DNA of 64,000 bases. Origin: Biomphalaria glabrata. Lineage: Eukaryota; Mollusca; Gastropoda; Planorbidae. The notes below the pieces were generated by a model. The model did not search any database and had not been told where the DNA came from. It saw only the letters and a list, made by a program, of their open reading frames with translations. Where the stretch lies: the NCBI RefSeq assembly GCF_947242115.1, contig NC_074721.1:36705254-36769253 (forward strand), written 5' to 3'. Shown here in pieces: positions 30,999-42,489 of this stretch (position 1 is its first letter; every line of letters starts with the position of its first letter). Position numbers and translations under genes: made by a program.

Positions 30999-31778
30999 GA
31001 AACTTTTTGCGCCCGTGATGTCATACTGGCTACTAATGATAGTGCAACACAGTCAAGTTTCTTTAAGAATCAAATAGATGATGACCAATACTACTTGGAC
31101 GCCTTGATTCAGTGGTCAAACAATACTGAGAAGTGGCCTGATGGCAGCTACGCCCTTTTAAAGCCTGTCTCTGGCTGCCCCAGAGGGGACAGCGAGAACT
31201 GGTCCACAGGTGACAAAATGATTCAGAGTGAATCCACTTCTGACATCCACTCTTTGAAGAACTCTGAGAAGTCTCATCTGTCAAGACCGTTATTTAAAAC
31301 AGTAGACCAAGTCAATTATGTTATTTTACGTTACTGCGTCAAAACTACATCAACCTTGGTGAACCAGGTGTCTTGGCCAAGTGGATCGTATTGTATCAAC
31401 AAGAAGCTCAGCTGTCCTTTGGGCTTTCAGGAGGGTAAAGTCTACATTGATGAAGAAGATTCTTATGGCAACAAAGGACTCGTCAAAGGCACAGTTCCGG
31501 ATGACAATTCAAGCAGTAAGCATTCGTTCTGTTGCCGAAATGACTCCAGGCCAGACACACCAATTAGTCTACCAAACAAATCTCCCTTTTACTTAAATAG
31601 AAAGGGAGGTAAATGCCAGCAAGTAGTTGGCATGTCTGTTGAGGAAGACTTCGTTCTGATTGATTCCGAAAATGATATGAATGATGACGAATATAGTGGG
31701 AGCTTTAATGATGTGAAAATCAATGATGTCATTTTTTATCTATGTTACTATAGGCCGCTTTACATAGGCCAAATTTAA
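30999..31778 (+). CDS. PAN/Apple-like + ApeC secreted protein, gene B, exon 2 (ApeC domain)
   Basis: Last coding exon, 259 codons plus stop. It starts at the acceptor ACATACAG with GAAACTTTTTGC. All ApeC landmarks seen in gene A are kept: WPDGSYALLKPVSGCPRG, RYCVKTT, WPSGSYCINKKLSCPLGF, YIDEEDSYGNKG, FCCRNDSRPDTPISLPNK and CQQVVGM. The variable acidic loop reads SENDMNDDEYSGSF here against SENNNNQDKNNGSF in gene A. The reading frame is intact. Together with exon 1 it gives signal peptide, PAN-like module and ApeC, a plausible secreted bacterial-wall-binding protein. Binding to peptidoglycan is known for some amphioxus ApeC proteins, not for this one. Confidence 0.92.
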   Translation, partial: ETFCARDVILATNDSATQSSFFKNQIDDDQYYLDALIQWSNNTEKWPDGSYALLKPVSGCPRGDSENWSTGDKMIQSESTSDIHSLKNSEKSHLSRPLFKTVDQVNYVILRYCVKTTSTLVNQVSWPSGSYCINKKLSCPLGFQEGKVYIDEEDSYGNKGLVKGTVPDDNSSSKHSFCCRNDSRPDTPISLPNKSPFYLNRKGGKCQQVVGMSVEEDFVLIDSENDMNDDEYSGSFNDVKINDVIFYLCYYRPLYIGQI

Positions 31779-31855
31779 ATTAGATTACTATAACGCTGTT
31801 GACACTTCTAAACAGATCGTTCGAAGTAGTGAGAGGATATTGATCCATTTATGAT

Positions 31856-32030
31856 TTACGCTGCCAACCCCCGTCGTCCTGCGGGAGGTTTGGACTAGGA
31901 AGTACATTATCTTCAACTCTGAAGAAACACCCGAAACATGTACAACATTTTACAAACAGATCCTAATTGCTAACACATCTCGAGACAGAATCATACGAGC
32001 AAAATATAAGTGCCACTGCTAAAATACCTT
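31856..32030 (+). mobile_element. SINE family 2, 5'-truncated
   Basis: Begins inside the family at TACGCTGCCAACCCCCGTCG and keeps GGAGGTTTGGACTAGGAAGT, the TTCAACTCTGAAG motif and the ACATCTCGAGACAGAATC tail. It sits at the same place as 10690-10925 relative to the ApeC gene, so it is a shared insertion that lost its head in unit B. Confidence 0.65.
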
Positions 32031-32049
32031 CAAATAAATAAATAAATAA

Positions 32050-33548
<1,499 letters not shown>

Positions 33549-33608
33549 TATTTATTAAGATCATTGATATATGCCAGTTCCTACAGGTAAGCACCTGTAC
33601 CGAGAGGT

Positions 33609-34291
33609 TTAATTCTTTCTCTTCGTAACTATTTTTCTCATTCCGATAGTATTATTCATTTTTCTCATTTGTAATTGCACGATCCTGCTATGATAAAACT
33701 TCAAGAACTTTTTCGTCTGTTATCAGAAAATGTTATATTTTGTATAGAATTATTGGAAAATGCATGCTCTTTTTACACAGCACATATTGAAGTTACGCTG
33801 CGCATCGCACGTATGGGAGACGAACGTATGCCAAAGGCAGTCTTTTTTAATGAGCTGAAAGGTGGTCGACGTAACAGAGGCGCCCCACGGAAATGCTTCG
33901 AAGACCAGCTTAGGCGTCACTTTTCCTTAGCTGACATAGAAGAGTGCACCTGGTTGCATGCGGCCTCAAAACGAGACGGCTGGAGGTCACTCACGACGGC
34001 CGCGGGGTACACATGTTAGACCAAAAGAAAATCCGCTGCCGAGGACAAACGTAGACGGCGAAAAGAAAATCTAATTCGACCATCTGAGGACAATGGTTAT
34101 GCTTGCCCTGGATGTGGCAAAATGTGTAGGTTACAGGCTGCGCAGCCACGGGAATTACTGCATTCCTCACTACTACTTGGACTCGAAGACACGCTTTATT
34201 ATTATTATTAAAGTTTTAAAATACAAAAATCCCATTAGTTAAATGGGATTCAAATCAACGTTGGCATCGTCATTTAGGGAGAAAGGGTTAA
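33609..34291. mobile_element. Long-form family 1 MITE with LINE fragment inside
   Basis: Left end TTAATTCTTTCTCTTCG and right end GGGAGAAAGGGTTAA, inverted and with TTAA edges. It has the usual long-form inside (TCCGATAGTATTATTC and TTTTTCTCATTTGTAATTGC). A LINE carboxy-terminal piece occupies about 33785-34215, so the LINE integrated into this MITE. Its unit A relative is 11036-11340. Confidence 0.7.
33785..34215 (+). mobile_element. LINE fragment, ORF2 C-terminus with zinc-finger-like tail
   Basis: The plus-strand frame has RIARMGDERMPKAVFFNELK, RGAPRKCFEDQLRRHFSLAD and KRDGWRSLTTAA. After a frame stop it continues with KRKSAAEDKRRRRKENLI and CPGCGKMCR. This order (RxPKAVFYGEL, RGAPRKRYKDQLK, DR..WR, RRRRKE, CPxCGK) is the usual carboxy end of one class of LINE proteins. 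It ends in an ATT-repeat tail (34200-34210). Confidence 0.8.
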
Positions 34292-34450
34292 GAAGGATAA
34301 CAATATGTTAGCTCATTTAAAATAAGAGACGGCAAAGAATGGACAAGTAAAATACATAAAATACTTTTAAAAAAAAGCTTTTATTAAGAGTAATTGTATC
34401 AATCAACTCTTGAAGTGAACGTGGAAATAGATCTACATTATAAATAAAAA

Positions 34451-34909
34451 AAATCAGTGCGATTAGAATTTTTTTATTAGGTAGCTTATATTCACTCTTT
34501 CTGTCTGGTAAAAAGTTTGTACATGTTATTTCTCCCACACCCATTCTTGGATTAAACAGAAATTTTGCACAGTTAATTCGTGTATATTTACAACACAAGA
34601 ATCAATAAAAAAATATAACCAGTTAGTTAATTAACAATTAGTAATTATTTTGTTTGTATCGAACAAGAGAATGAACTAGTATTTTACAGATATTGCGGTA
34701 TAAGATGAATTAGTCTCCCTGAGGAGGCATGAGCCCTGAGATCGAATTCAAATCGTAAAACTTTTTTTTTAAAGCGATCACGTTAACATTTATCCAAATA
34801 CCCTCTGTCCCCCCACCCCCTTTCCAGACTAATGGTGTGCTCGTAGCGCACTGAGAAATCTAAAAACTAAACTAAACAATTGGTAAAATATTTCTAATCG
34901 CACAGATTT
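34451..34909. mobile_element. Non-autonomous element with AAATCAGTGCGATTAGAA ends, unit B copy
   Basis: Left end AAATCAGTGCGATTAGAA and right end TTCTAATCGCACAGATTT, inverted over 18 bases with one mismatch. Inside: TCTGTCTGGTAAAAAGTTTG, a GGATTAAACAGAAATTTTGC block, TTAGTTAATTAACAATTAG, and GAGATCGAATTCAAATCG. It is the best-defined copy of the local dispersed repeat family, and the positional partner of 11835-12303. Confidence 0.75.
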
Positions 34910-35260
34910 ATTATTATTTATTATTTACAATTTTTTTTTTACAAATTTAATCATATTACTGATACCTACTAATTGATACAATAACACTTAATATAAGTTT
35001 TTCCAAATTGTTGCCGTTTTGTGTATATAGGTAATTATAATAATATAAATTTTGTTTTCCAACTGTAGATAAGCATCTATTGTACATAAACAATATTAAT
35101 AATAAACACTATTTAAAATTCAAATGACTTTTTTGGACTACGTCGATAATTACAAACTTTTTAATGAAAGTAAATCAATTTATTTTGATATACCACCAAT
35201 TTCAATGCAGAAAGAAATATCTAAACAACCAATCAGATAATTCGAGACACGTCTATAAAT

Positions 35261-35682
35261 TTACACTTCGCAAAGGAAGTAACTCTTTTGTTTAGTGAAC
35301 TCACAGACGTAATCATTCATTTTAGCGTCGTAGGACTTCCAGAGGTGGAGACAGTTCTCAACATTTCCGAGATTGTTGGGCTCTCTGGTCTTCCAGTCAA
35401 ACACTCGAATTGGTTGCCCCGTTCTCGGGAAGATCCATCTGCCTTCCTGTGCGCGGTCTGAGCCGGCGATGTAGACGATGTCGCAGTCTGACGTCAGTAC
35501 GACGTTCTGGGCGAAGCGGAGCTCATCCCAGTCGTCAAGTTCAGCTAAGTAGCCCCCAAGTTTGTCGCAGTAGGTGTTCGCTTCGTCGTAGTTCCTAGGA
35601 GAGAATGTTGATAGATAGTAGCACTTCTCTTTGTAAACTCGAGGAGAGAAGAATTTAGAGCCTGCACTATTACAGATTGATC
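35261..35682 (-). CDS. C-type lectin copy 2, exon 2 (carbohydrate-recognition domain)
   Basis: Encodes the mature part of a predicted 160-residue secreted, single-domain, long-form C-type lectin. The landmarks in order are ICNSAG, KCYYLSTFSPRNYDEANTYC, LGGYLAELDDW, YIAGSD, EGRWIFPRTG, a DWKTREPNN calcium-site motif of the mannose type (EPN), ENC, MND and the final LCEV. MND stands where most family members have WND. Seven cysteines are present; six fit the three standard disulfides and one (in TSDCD) is extra. The acceptor TTGCAG at 35683-35684 joins to 37285-37345 in phase 1. AATAAA (minus) lies at 35179-35184, about 80 bp after the stop. Sugar binding through calcium is expected but unproven. 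Confidence 0.93.
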
Positions 35683-35747
35683 CTGCAAATAAACACATGA
35701 AATAGATTTAGAGCTAGTCAAAATTCATGGCATCACGCTTGAAGAAT

Positions 35748-36002
35748 AGTTCCCCTTTCTGACCTTGTGGTGTACAGGGCAGAAGATCCGTTTTTGTGAC
35801 CTACCGTTAACGAGGGTGTCATGTGGCCAACAGAACGACCAACCAGCTTTACATTTCCCCAACTAACGTCAGGTCCCCATTAGAGCTGGGTGGAATCAGA
35901 AGCACCCTAAAGATCCGAAATTAAAAGTTCAGTCTGCACCAGGATTCGAACCCGGTACCCCCGGTTCGGAAGCCAAGCGATTTACTGCTCAGCCACTGAG
36001 AC
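35748..36002 (-). mobile_element. SINE family 1 (tRNA-derived)
   Basis: Minus-strand copy inside the intron of lectin copy 2. The tRNA-like head at its right end has CTCAGTGGCTGAGCAGTAAA and a GGGTTCGAATCCTGG-type B box. The centre has AGCTCTAATGGGGACCTGAC, and the tail GACCTTGTGG-type sequence in plus orientation. The conserved centre recalls widespread animal SINE superfamilies such as MetaSINE; this naming is inference. Confidence 0.8.
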
Positions 36003-36004
36003 TT

Positions 36005-36440
36005 CTTGAAGACTATAAAGCTAGTATTTATTAAGGCCCCATACTTTGAGACTATAAAGCTAGTATTTATTAAGGCCTCATGCTTAAAAACTATAAAGCT
36101 AGTATTTATTAAGGTCTCATACTTAAAGACTATAAAGCTAGTATTTATTAAGGCCTCATACTTAAAGACTATAAAGCTAGCATTTATTTATTCCTCATGC
36201 TTAAAGACTATAAAGCTAGTATTTATTTATTTCTCATACTTAAAGACTATAAAGCTAATATTTATTTATTTCTCATAATTAAAGGCTATAAAGCTAGTAT
36301 TTATTTATTTCTCATACTTAAAGACTATAAAGCTAATATTTATTTATTTCTCATAATTAAAGGCTATAAAGCTAGTATTTATTTATTTCTCATACTTAAA
36401 GACTATAAAGCTAGTATTTATTAAGGCCTCATGCTTGATA
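36005..36440 (+). repeat. 39-bp tandem repeat, about 11 copies
   Basis: Copies of ACTATAAAGCTAGTATTTAT followed by either TAAGGCCTCATACTTAAAG or TATTTCTCATAATTAAAGG. The TAAGGCCTC type is at both ends and the TATTTCTC type in the middle. It lies within the intron of lectin copy 2. Open frames are repeat artefacts. Confidence 0.9.
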
Positions 36441-36798
36441 ATTTCCTAGATGAAATTAAAATGAAATCATACGGCAGACTACGATCACGATCTATTGATG
36501 ATATAGAGGCAGATCTACAATTTTAATCCAGGCATGGAGATAACAAGCTCAAGAGAGATGCTGAGTGAAAGGATATTCTGAAGCAGGCTAGAACCAAATG
36601 AATGGACGGTCGTATCGTCCATGTTTATTGCTTGAAATGCCACGAGTAGTACGAGTGTTTGAATGCGCAACCAAAGTTGTCCACTCCGCCACGTTAAACG
36701 CCGCTCACAATTGGTAGATATGAAAAATAGACTTGACCACTTCTTAGCTTCCTTCTGACCAACCAGTTTGTATATATTCATTAAGTATATTTAAATGA
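36441..36798. other. Intronic sequence of lectin copy 2, nothing recognised
   Basis: About 360 bases between the 39-bp array and the next SINE. The minus-strand open frame (36515-36781) shows no signal peptide, domain or splice logic that I can tie to the lectin. I see no further feature. Confidence 0.4.
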
Positions 36799-36800
36799 CA

Positions 36801-37080
36801 GGCACGGTGGCTGAGTGGTAAAGCGCTTGTCTTTCGAACATAAGGGTCGTGGGTTCGAATTCTGGTGAAGACATTTTTTTTTTATTTCGGAATCTTTAGT
36901 GCGCCTCTGAATCCACCCAGCTCTAATGGGTACTTGACGTTAGTAGGGGAAAAGTTAAGGTGATTGGTGTTTATGCTGGTCACATGACAACCTCGCCAAC
37001 CGTGGGCCACAGAAACGTATAACCTTTACCTCATGTTCCCAATAGATCGCAAGGTCTGAAAGGGGAACTTTACCTTACTT
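36801..37080 (+). mobile_element. SINE family 1, full-length
   Basis: Well-preserved copy. Head GGCACGGTGGCTGAGTGGTA with B box GGGTTCGAATTCTGG, centre CCACCCAGCTCTAATGGGTA, then GGGGAAAAGTTAAGGTGATT, the CACATGACAACCTCG block, and the tail GCAAGGTCTGAAAGGGGAAC. It is a useful local reference for the family. Confidence 0.88.
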
Positions 37081-37284
37081 AACTATATTTTGGCGAAAAG
37101 AGGACTTTAAAAAATTTAGCGAACAATGACTTGCTCAGAGTTAGATGTAAATAAAATATCTAGGTTGAAACTGGGTCTGCATAGCTACATGAGATCATAT
37201 CATTGTTCTTTGTGCATAAAATTATGTCTGACTGTGACTTAAACATGTTATTAAACAAAGTCCACAAAGACTTGAATAAATTAC

Positions 37285-37345
37285 CTTGCGTCTGTGATGT
37301 CAAAAAAGTCAGTACTACTAGCAATATCAACCTGTAGTCATCCAT
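37285..37345 (-). CDS. C-type lectin copy 2, exon 1 (signal peptide)
   Basis: ATG at 37345 (minus). Encodes MDDYRLILLVVLTFLTSQTQ, a classical signal peptide, then one base of a Gly codon before donor GTAATTT. The intron (37284 down to 35683) is about 1.6 kb and contains two SINEs and a 39-bp array. The start was chosen because the only longer in-frame extension upstream would need a GTG start. The paralogous exon at 43566-43626 has the same length and phase. Confidence 0.92.
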
Positions 37346-37377
37346 CGTTGTAAGTGGCACGTTTCCTCAATGCATAA

Positions 37378-37425
37378 GAATGTATAAACAGGACCTGAGG
37401 TATTTCTTAGTATATATAAACTTGT
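37378..37425 (-). promoter_or_regulatory. Conserved core promoter region of lectin copy 2
   Basis: On the minus strand a TTTATATATACTA stretch lies about 65-80 bases before the ATG. It is followed by AGGTCCTGTTTATACATTC, which recurs as AGATCCTGTTTATACATCAC at the same place before lectin copy 3 (43660-43678). Position and conservation suggest promoter or 5' UTR function. No transcript data are available here. Confidence 0.45.
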
Positions 37426-37610
37426 TAAGGCCGTCCAATGAACTGATGGTGAAAAACAAATAACGAGAGAGAGAGACAGACAGACATGAGCAAGACATAA
37501 ATGTCACTTGATTATTGTCGATCAGTTCAAGTTTGAGACGACGTTGGTGGACATACTTTATCGATGAGTGGTTTTGTAGTTCGAACATGACTCTCTGATC
37601 TTTATCATAA

Positions 37611-37612
<2 letters not shown>

Positions 37613-37657
<45 letters not shown>
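37613..37657. repeat. (CA)n microsatellite
   Basis: About 22 CA dinucleotides upstream of lectin copy 2. A much shorter CA run occurs at the matching place of copy 3 (about 43890-43910). Confidence 0.95.
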
Positions 37658-37659
<2 letters not shown>

Positions 37660-37810
37660 CACAGTGTCGAAAAGAAAATGCTCGGATTTTACAAATATGT
37701 ATTCACGTTGAGAGAAATCCTTGTTAGTGAAAGAGTCCATGGTCTTGGTTTCTCCGATACCCTTACTAAATGGACTTCGTAAAAGTGTTTAGATTCTTAT
37801 CTAGGGCAGT

Positions 37811-37891
37811 TTAACTCTTTCTCTCCGTAATTATTTACCAAAATCTGGTGGAACCAATTTTGGTATCGTCAGTTAGGAGAGAAAGAGTTAA
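37811..37891. mobile_element. 81-bp family 1 MITE
   Basis: TTAACTCTTTCTCTCC to GGAGAGAAAGAGTTAA, same length and nearly the same sequence as 4223-4303, with TTAA edges. Confidence 0.85.
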
Positions 37892-37974
37892 TGTACAGTG
37901 CTAGCTCTTTTTAGTGCAAGACTTATACACCTCTAGTAACGTCTTTTCATCATCTAAGATTTAAAAAAGTGCAT

Positions 37975-38460
37975 CCCAGGGCCCACAAACAGTTTCCAGC
38001 GCACCACATAGTTCAGGGCACCACAAACGGTGTACAGAGCACCACATTGTTCAAGGCACTTAAACTGTGTACATGGCATCACAGTGTTCAGGGCACTGCA
38101 AATAGTATATAGGGCACCACATACAGTTTCTAGGGCTCTAAAAGCAGTTTCCAGGGCACCACTTTGATTAGGGAAAAAAAACATTTTCAAGGGTACCACA
38201 AACAGTGTCCAAGGCGTCAAAAACAGTATTCAAGGAACTAAAAACAGTAGAAAAAGCATTACGGTGTCTCTGGCACTACAAACAGTGTTCAGGGCATTAC
38301 AAACAGTATTTAAGGAACTACAAACAGTGGGAAAAGCATCACAGTGTCCCTGGCACTACAAACAGTATCCAGGACTTTGTATACATTGTCCAGGGTACTA
38401 CAAGCAGTTTCAGGGGCACAACAACGATTAGGCCAGTGCACTACAATCAGTGTACCTTCA
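37975..38460 (+). repeat. Degenerate tandem repeat, period about 22-24 bp
   Basis: About 20 imperfect copies of GGCACTACAAACAGTGTTCA, diverged in sequence and slightly in length. Older than the other arrays in the window judging by its variability. Not coding. Confidence 0.75.
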
Positions 38461-38506
38461 GGCAAAACAAGTCTCTAGTGATTGATACATACATGTTTTA
38501 AGCTGG

Positions 38507-38608
38507 TTAACCCTTAAAGTGCTGAGTTTTTATTTTTTACAAGAGTGCATACAAAATGGAATTACAATTCTAGTGTTCAGACTTTAACACACGCGTCTAA
38601 AGGGTTAA
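38507..38608. mobile_element. TTAA-ended MITE, family 2
   Basis: Starts TTAACCCTTAAAGTGCTGAG and ends CACGCGTCTAAAGGGTTAA, imperfect inverted ends with TTAA edges, 102 bp. A copy in opposite orientation is at 56779-56881. CCCTT-type ends after TTAA are typical of piggyBac-like MITEs (family knowledge). Confidence 0.75.
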
Positions 38609-38687
38609 AGCCAACATTTCAGGCAATAACAACAAGTGTTTTCTGGTTTATGTGTTGTGCTACCTTTTGAAAATATAACATCACATT

Positions 38688-38850
38688 GAATGGCTACCTG
38701 GTAGTGCGGTTTGCGCTCTGGACGGTTGTTCGGACTTATCGAAGGTCCCGGGTTCAAACCCTGCCCTCTCCAATCCTCCTTTGTCCTGCAGGAGGTTTGG
38801 ACTAGAAAGCTCATCATCTTCAACTCTGAAGGAACATCCTAAACATTTTG
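38688..38850 (+). mobile_element. SINE family 2
   Basis: tRNA-like head with TGGTAGTGCGGTTTGCGCTC and B box CCCGGGTTCAAACCCTGCC, then CCTGCAGGAGGTTTGGACTA and CTTCAACTCTGAAGGAACA. Best preserved head of this family in the window. Confidence 0.8.
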
Positions 38851-40370
38851 CTATTGCGTACTTTAATGATGGGGCAGAACCAGTATTAGAACTTCATACA
38901 AAACTGGGACTAGGCAAAGGATACTTTTAAAGACAAATGGGCACAAATAAATATTTAAAACAAAAAAGTAAAGAAAGGTCCAATGCAACTGAAACATCCT
39001 AAAAGAGATGAAAGACCCTCAGAGCACAGAAAAAAGGCTTCGCTGATCAGGCTAGTGACTTGTGACACGGTTACTGTGTGTGGTCAACCGTGACACACGG
39101 TCAAGTGTTGGGTATCGAGAGTTAGGGGACTAGGGGGAAACGACGAGTGTGTAAACAAGAAGAGAGTAAGTCAGCTAGTAAAGTTGGGTATCTGTATATA
39201 ACGTTGCCGTGTATATATGTTATGTTGAAATGCTTCACAATTAAAAGGCACTTTAAACGTAAAAGGATTTGTTTCTTCACAGTGATATTTATACCCCTGG
39301 AGGTCAATAGGATTTATTATTCACTATTGGTAAGCATGTTTTTGCTTATTTTTCAATTTTCTCAAAACTTGATATTTACATTTTTTTATTTCACGAAAAA
39401 GTGAATAATTCAAAAAGTTTTAGTTCAAACTCTATGAAACTTTGTTATGTCTTCTATTGGCTCAACTAGAGACTTTAACATCATTCAATATTTACTTATT
39501 ATTTAATTGGGAGTATGTTTGGAGCCTTCGGTGAAAAAAAAAGTGAAATTTTAAGGAGCTTTTCATATCATCACCAAATCATTAAAAAAGTCACACATAG
39601 TTTATTTTACTTCATTCCATGCAGCAACAATACTTCTAACAGACTGCCAAATAATTTATTTTTAAAAAGTTATGAACATTTTTGCAAGTACTATATTTTA
39701 GCCCTTCGGCGGCCATATTGGATGCCTAATTTACATATTTCATTTTTTTTAAATTTTTGTTTTTGCCTTACTAGACACATAATAAATCTTCTTAAAGCCA
39801 AAAAAAAAATGTTTAAAAGTAGCTTTTCCTAGATTTCGGTTTTCTAACCTTAGATCCACCTTAAACATTTTACAAAAAAAACAACAGAAATATATGAGTC
39901 TCAAAGTGGATAATGAGTAACTCTACCGATAGTAGGCCGTGTGAAGACATGAGTAACATGTCTGTATTGAGAACCTGTCTATCTGTAATAATTCTGTAAG
40001 GCTTACTGAGCGTTGTTTCTCCCCCCCCCCCCCTTATCTTTCCCATTAAAACCACCTCTCTTTACGTTTACTGTGAACTATTACGAATCGATGTAACTAA
40101 AAAGTGTCATTCAAAAGTTAGACGAAACAAAATTTGTAGGCTACATGAGAAGTGTTGTTACTCAGTCGTTGGTGTGCAGCTCCAAACATCTAGCACAACC
40201 AAACTTGTGTAGGCGTGTCATGTTCTTGATGTAGAGCTTGAAATAAGGTGGAAGGACATGTCTTTTGAAACAAACCTGAGTATAACTTTTATTAATCCTT
40301 CACCTATTCCTTATTTTGTTGGACCGTTGGGGCACAACACATGATGTGTTTACCATTTTTATATATCCCT
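38851..40370. other. Non-coding, AT-rich region between lectin copies 2 and 3
   Basis: No gene recognised. Contains GGCGGCCATATTGGATGCCT (39710-39730), similar to the phrase in the 6.3-kb insertion near 13600, within similarly T/A-rich context. A C-run is present at 40021-40033. The two overlapping frames near 39150-39830 have no recognisable features. Confidence 0.4.
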
Positions 40371-40379
40371 CTCTCTGTC

Positions 40380-40815
40380 TTTTGCCTTAGATGGAATTTC
40401 TTTCAATTACAAGTCAGTCAACTCTTGTATGTAGTCTTCTCATCGCGTTCTGTTTTTTTCCTGGAACTGTCTTTGCGAGCCCTGAGAGCCTTGTAATATG
40501 GCCATAGAGTTTTAGTTCGCGCTTTTTGACAGAAGTTAGCAGATTGTCGTGGGGTCCAATCGCAGTACTAATCCTGTCTCTTTGTTTGCGATGCGGTCTT
40601 TAAATGTGATACCTAGGTACTTTCTGTTGTATCTTAGTTCCAAAGCTAGCATTCTCTTCTCTACTTCAGCAGTCAGCGTCCAAGACTCACTAGCATATAA
40701 GAATGTGGCCATTACCAGGGAGCGCATCATTCTAACTTTGGTGTCGATGGCTACGCCTTTGTCTTTCCATATTGTTTTGAGATTTGCGAGCAGCGCTGTG
40801 AACTTTTATTAACGC
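40380..40815 (-). mobile_element. LINE fragment (post-RT region)
   Basis: The minus-strand frame gives MMRSLVMATFLYASESWTLT, then EVEKRMLALELRYNRKYLGI and FKDRIANKE. This matches the usual LINE pattern (SLLYGSESWTL...KRIxAxEMRCYRxxLxISWKD). Better preserved than its relatives at 1546-1880 and 20380-20745. Confidence 0.78.
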
Positions 40816-41079
40816 ACAGCTTTCAACTTTTATGTAGGAGTTTGTAGAAACACAGGAGAAGTTCTGTAATTCACCTGAACACAATCATTTGATATTTTGA
40901 TATATATATATATACAACACAAAAAAAAACAATGAAAATAAACACAATAAATATTACGTCAAACAATTGAAATACAGAGAATAAGTATTGTGTAACTTTC
41001 TTTTTCATGAAAGTGAATAGATTCCTTTTCAAGTATCATTTGAAAACAAAAATACTTCGAGGGGAGACAGTAGATCAAT

Positions 41080-41501
41080 CTACACTTCGCAAAGGAAGTA
41101 ACTCTTTTGTTTAGTGAACTCACAGATGTAATCATTCATTTTGGCGTTGTAGGACTTCCAGAGGTGGACGCAGTTCTCAACATTATCCAGATTGTTGGGC
41201 TCATTCACCTTCCAGTCGAAGACCCACATTGCTTTCCCAGTTCTCGGGAAGATCCATTTGCCCTCCTGCGCGCGGTCTGAGCCGGCGATGTAGACGATGT
41301 CGCGGTCTGACGACATGACAACGCTCTGGGCAAAGCGGAGCTCATCCCAGTCATCAAGTTCAGCTAAGTAGCCCCCCAGCTTTTCGCAGTACGAGTTCGC
41401 TTCCTCGTAGTTCCTAGGAGAGAATGTTGATAGGTAGTAGCATTTTCCTTTGTAGGGTCGAGGAGAAGAAAATTGAGAGCCTGCACTGTTGCAAACGGCA
41501 C
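41080..41501 (-). CDS. C-type lectin copy 3, exon 2 (carbohydrate-recognition domain)
   Basis: Mature part of a third lectin, 140 codons, same exon length and phase as copy 2. It keeps LGGYLAELDDWDELRFAQ, YIAGSDRAQEGKW, EPNN, ENC, MND and LCEV. It differs around the ligand site (DWKVNEPNNLDN against DWKTREPNNLGN, and GKAMWVFDW against GQPIRVFDW). It lacks the extra cysteine of copy 2 (SSDRD against TSDCD), leaving six cysteines for three standard disulfides. The acceptor TTTTCAG at 41502-41503 joins to exon 1 at 43566-43626. Predicted product: secreted, 160 residues, calcium-dependent mannose-type lectin (inference). Confidence 0.93.
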
Positions 41502-41689
41502 CTGAAAATAACAAACAAATAAAGAAGCTTGAAGCTAGACTAAATCAAGGCTTTACGCTGGAAGCAAACAAATCATGTCTCCATTAATGTCTAGTGCTTA
41601 AAACAAATAAAGCCTGTCTTAATCAAGATAACACATTAGAAGATTATATAAAGATTTCATTAATTAAAATTTCCCTTTAATGTCATGCG

Positions 41690-41911
41690 ATCTGTAGGGC
41701 AGATGATGTTAATGCCCTCAATTTCTTTGGCCAACATTATCACGAGCAACCGATTTTACATTCCCCATCAAACGTCAGGTACCAATTAGAGTAGTCCCAT
41801 CATGGACGCCTTAAAATTCAAAATTAAAAATGTCAGGTCTTCACCGAAATTCAAACCCACGACTCTAGGTTCTGAAGCCAAGCGCTTAACCACTCAACCA
41901 CCGCGCCTCCA
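41690..41911 (-). mobile_element. SINE family 1, diverged
   Basis: Minus-strand copy in the intron of lectin copy 3. It has AAGCGCTTAACCACTCAACC, the complement of the tRNA-like head, and GTCAGGTACCAATTAGAG in the centre. It lacks most of the tail. Older than the copies at 36801 and 63100. Confidence 0.7.
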
Positions 41912-42489
41912 TAGATTTCATTGCTTATGGTAAAACTGCCAAATTCAGCCGAGTAAAAGGTATTGCACCTAGCCTGCCAATTGTTTGATTTTTCTTTGGT
42001 GAAGCTATGAATATAAAAATGCACTTGTCACGGCTTTCTTTCAGTTTCTCCATTCCAGCATTACTATCCTTCATTACAAAGCTTAAACTTTCTCTTTCTT
42101 TCTGTCTGTTTTGTGTCTGGTAAAAAGTTTGAACACTTTATTTTTCCCACACTTATTCTCTGATCAAGTTAAGCCTTTGCCTAATTATTCATTGTTCCTG
42201 ACAAATTATGAATCAATCAAAAAATTAAATAATTAATTAATTAAAAGTTGCATCTATTTATTTAGTTTGATATCGAAAAAAGGGAGATACATTTTACAGT
42301 TTTGAGAGAAATATCTGTAAATGTTTTTTATTGTATTTTTTGTTTCATTTTAACTAGGTAATATAACCTCAACCTAATAATACAATTTGAAAAAAATTAG
42401 TAGCTGACAAGTTGCTATTACTTTTCTTTAGCAATGTGTATTCGGTAATCTGTCGGTAGCATCTTTTCATGTGTAACTAAAGAGGCCAA

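Noticed and set aside
36515-36781. 88-codon minus-strand frame in the lectin copy 2 intron
   Set aside because: No signal peptide or domain, and not conserved in the copy 3 intron.
36801-36880. tRNA gene
   Set aside because: The A and B box-like sequences belong to a SINE head: no acceptor-stem pairing with the 3' side, and the same body follows every copy.
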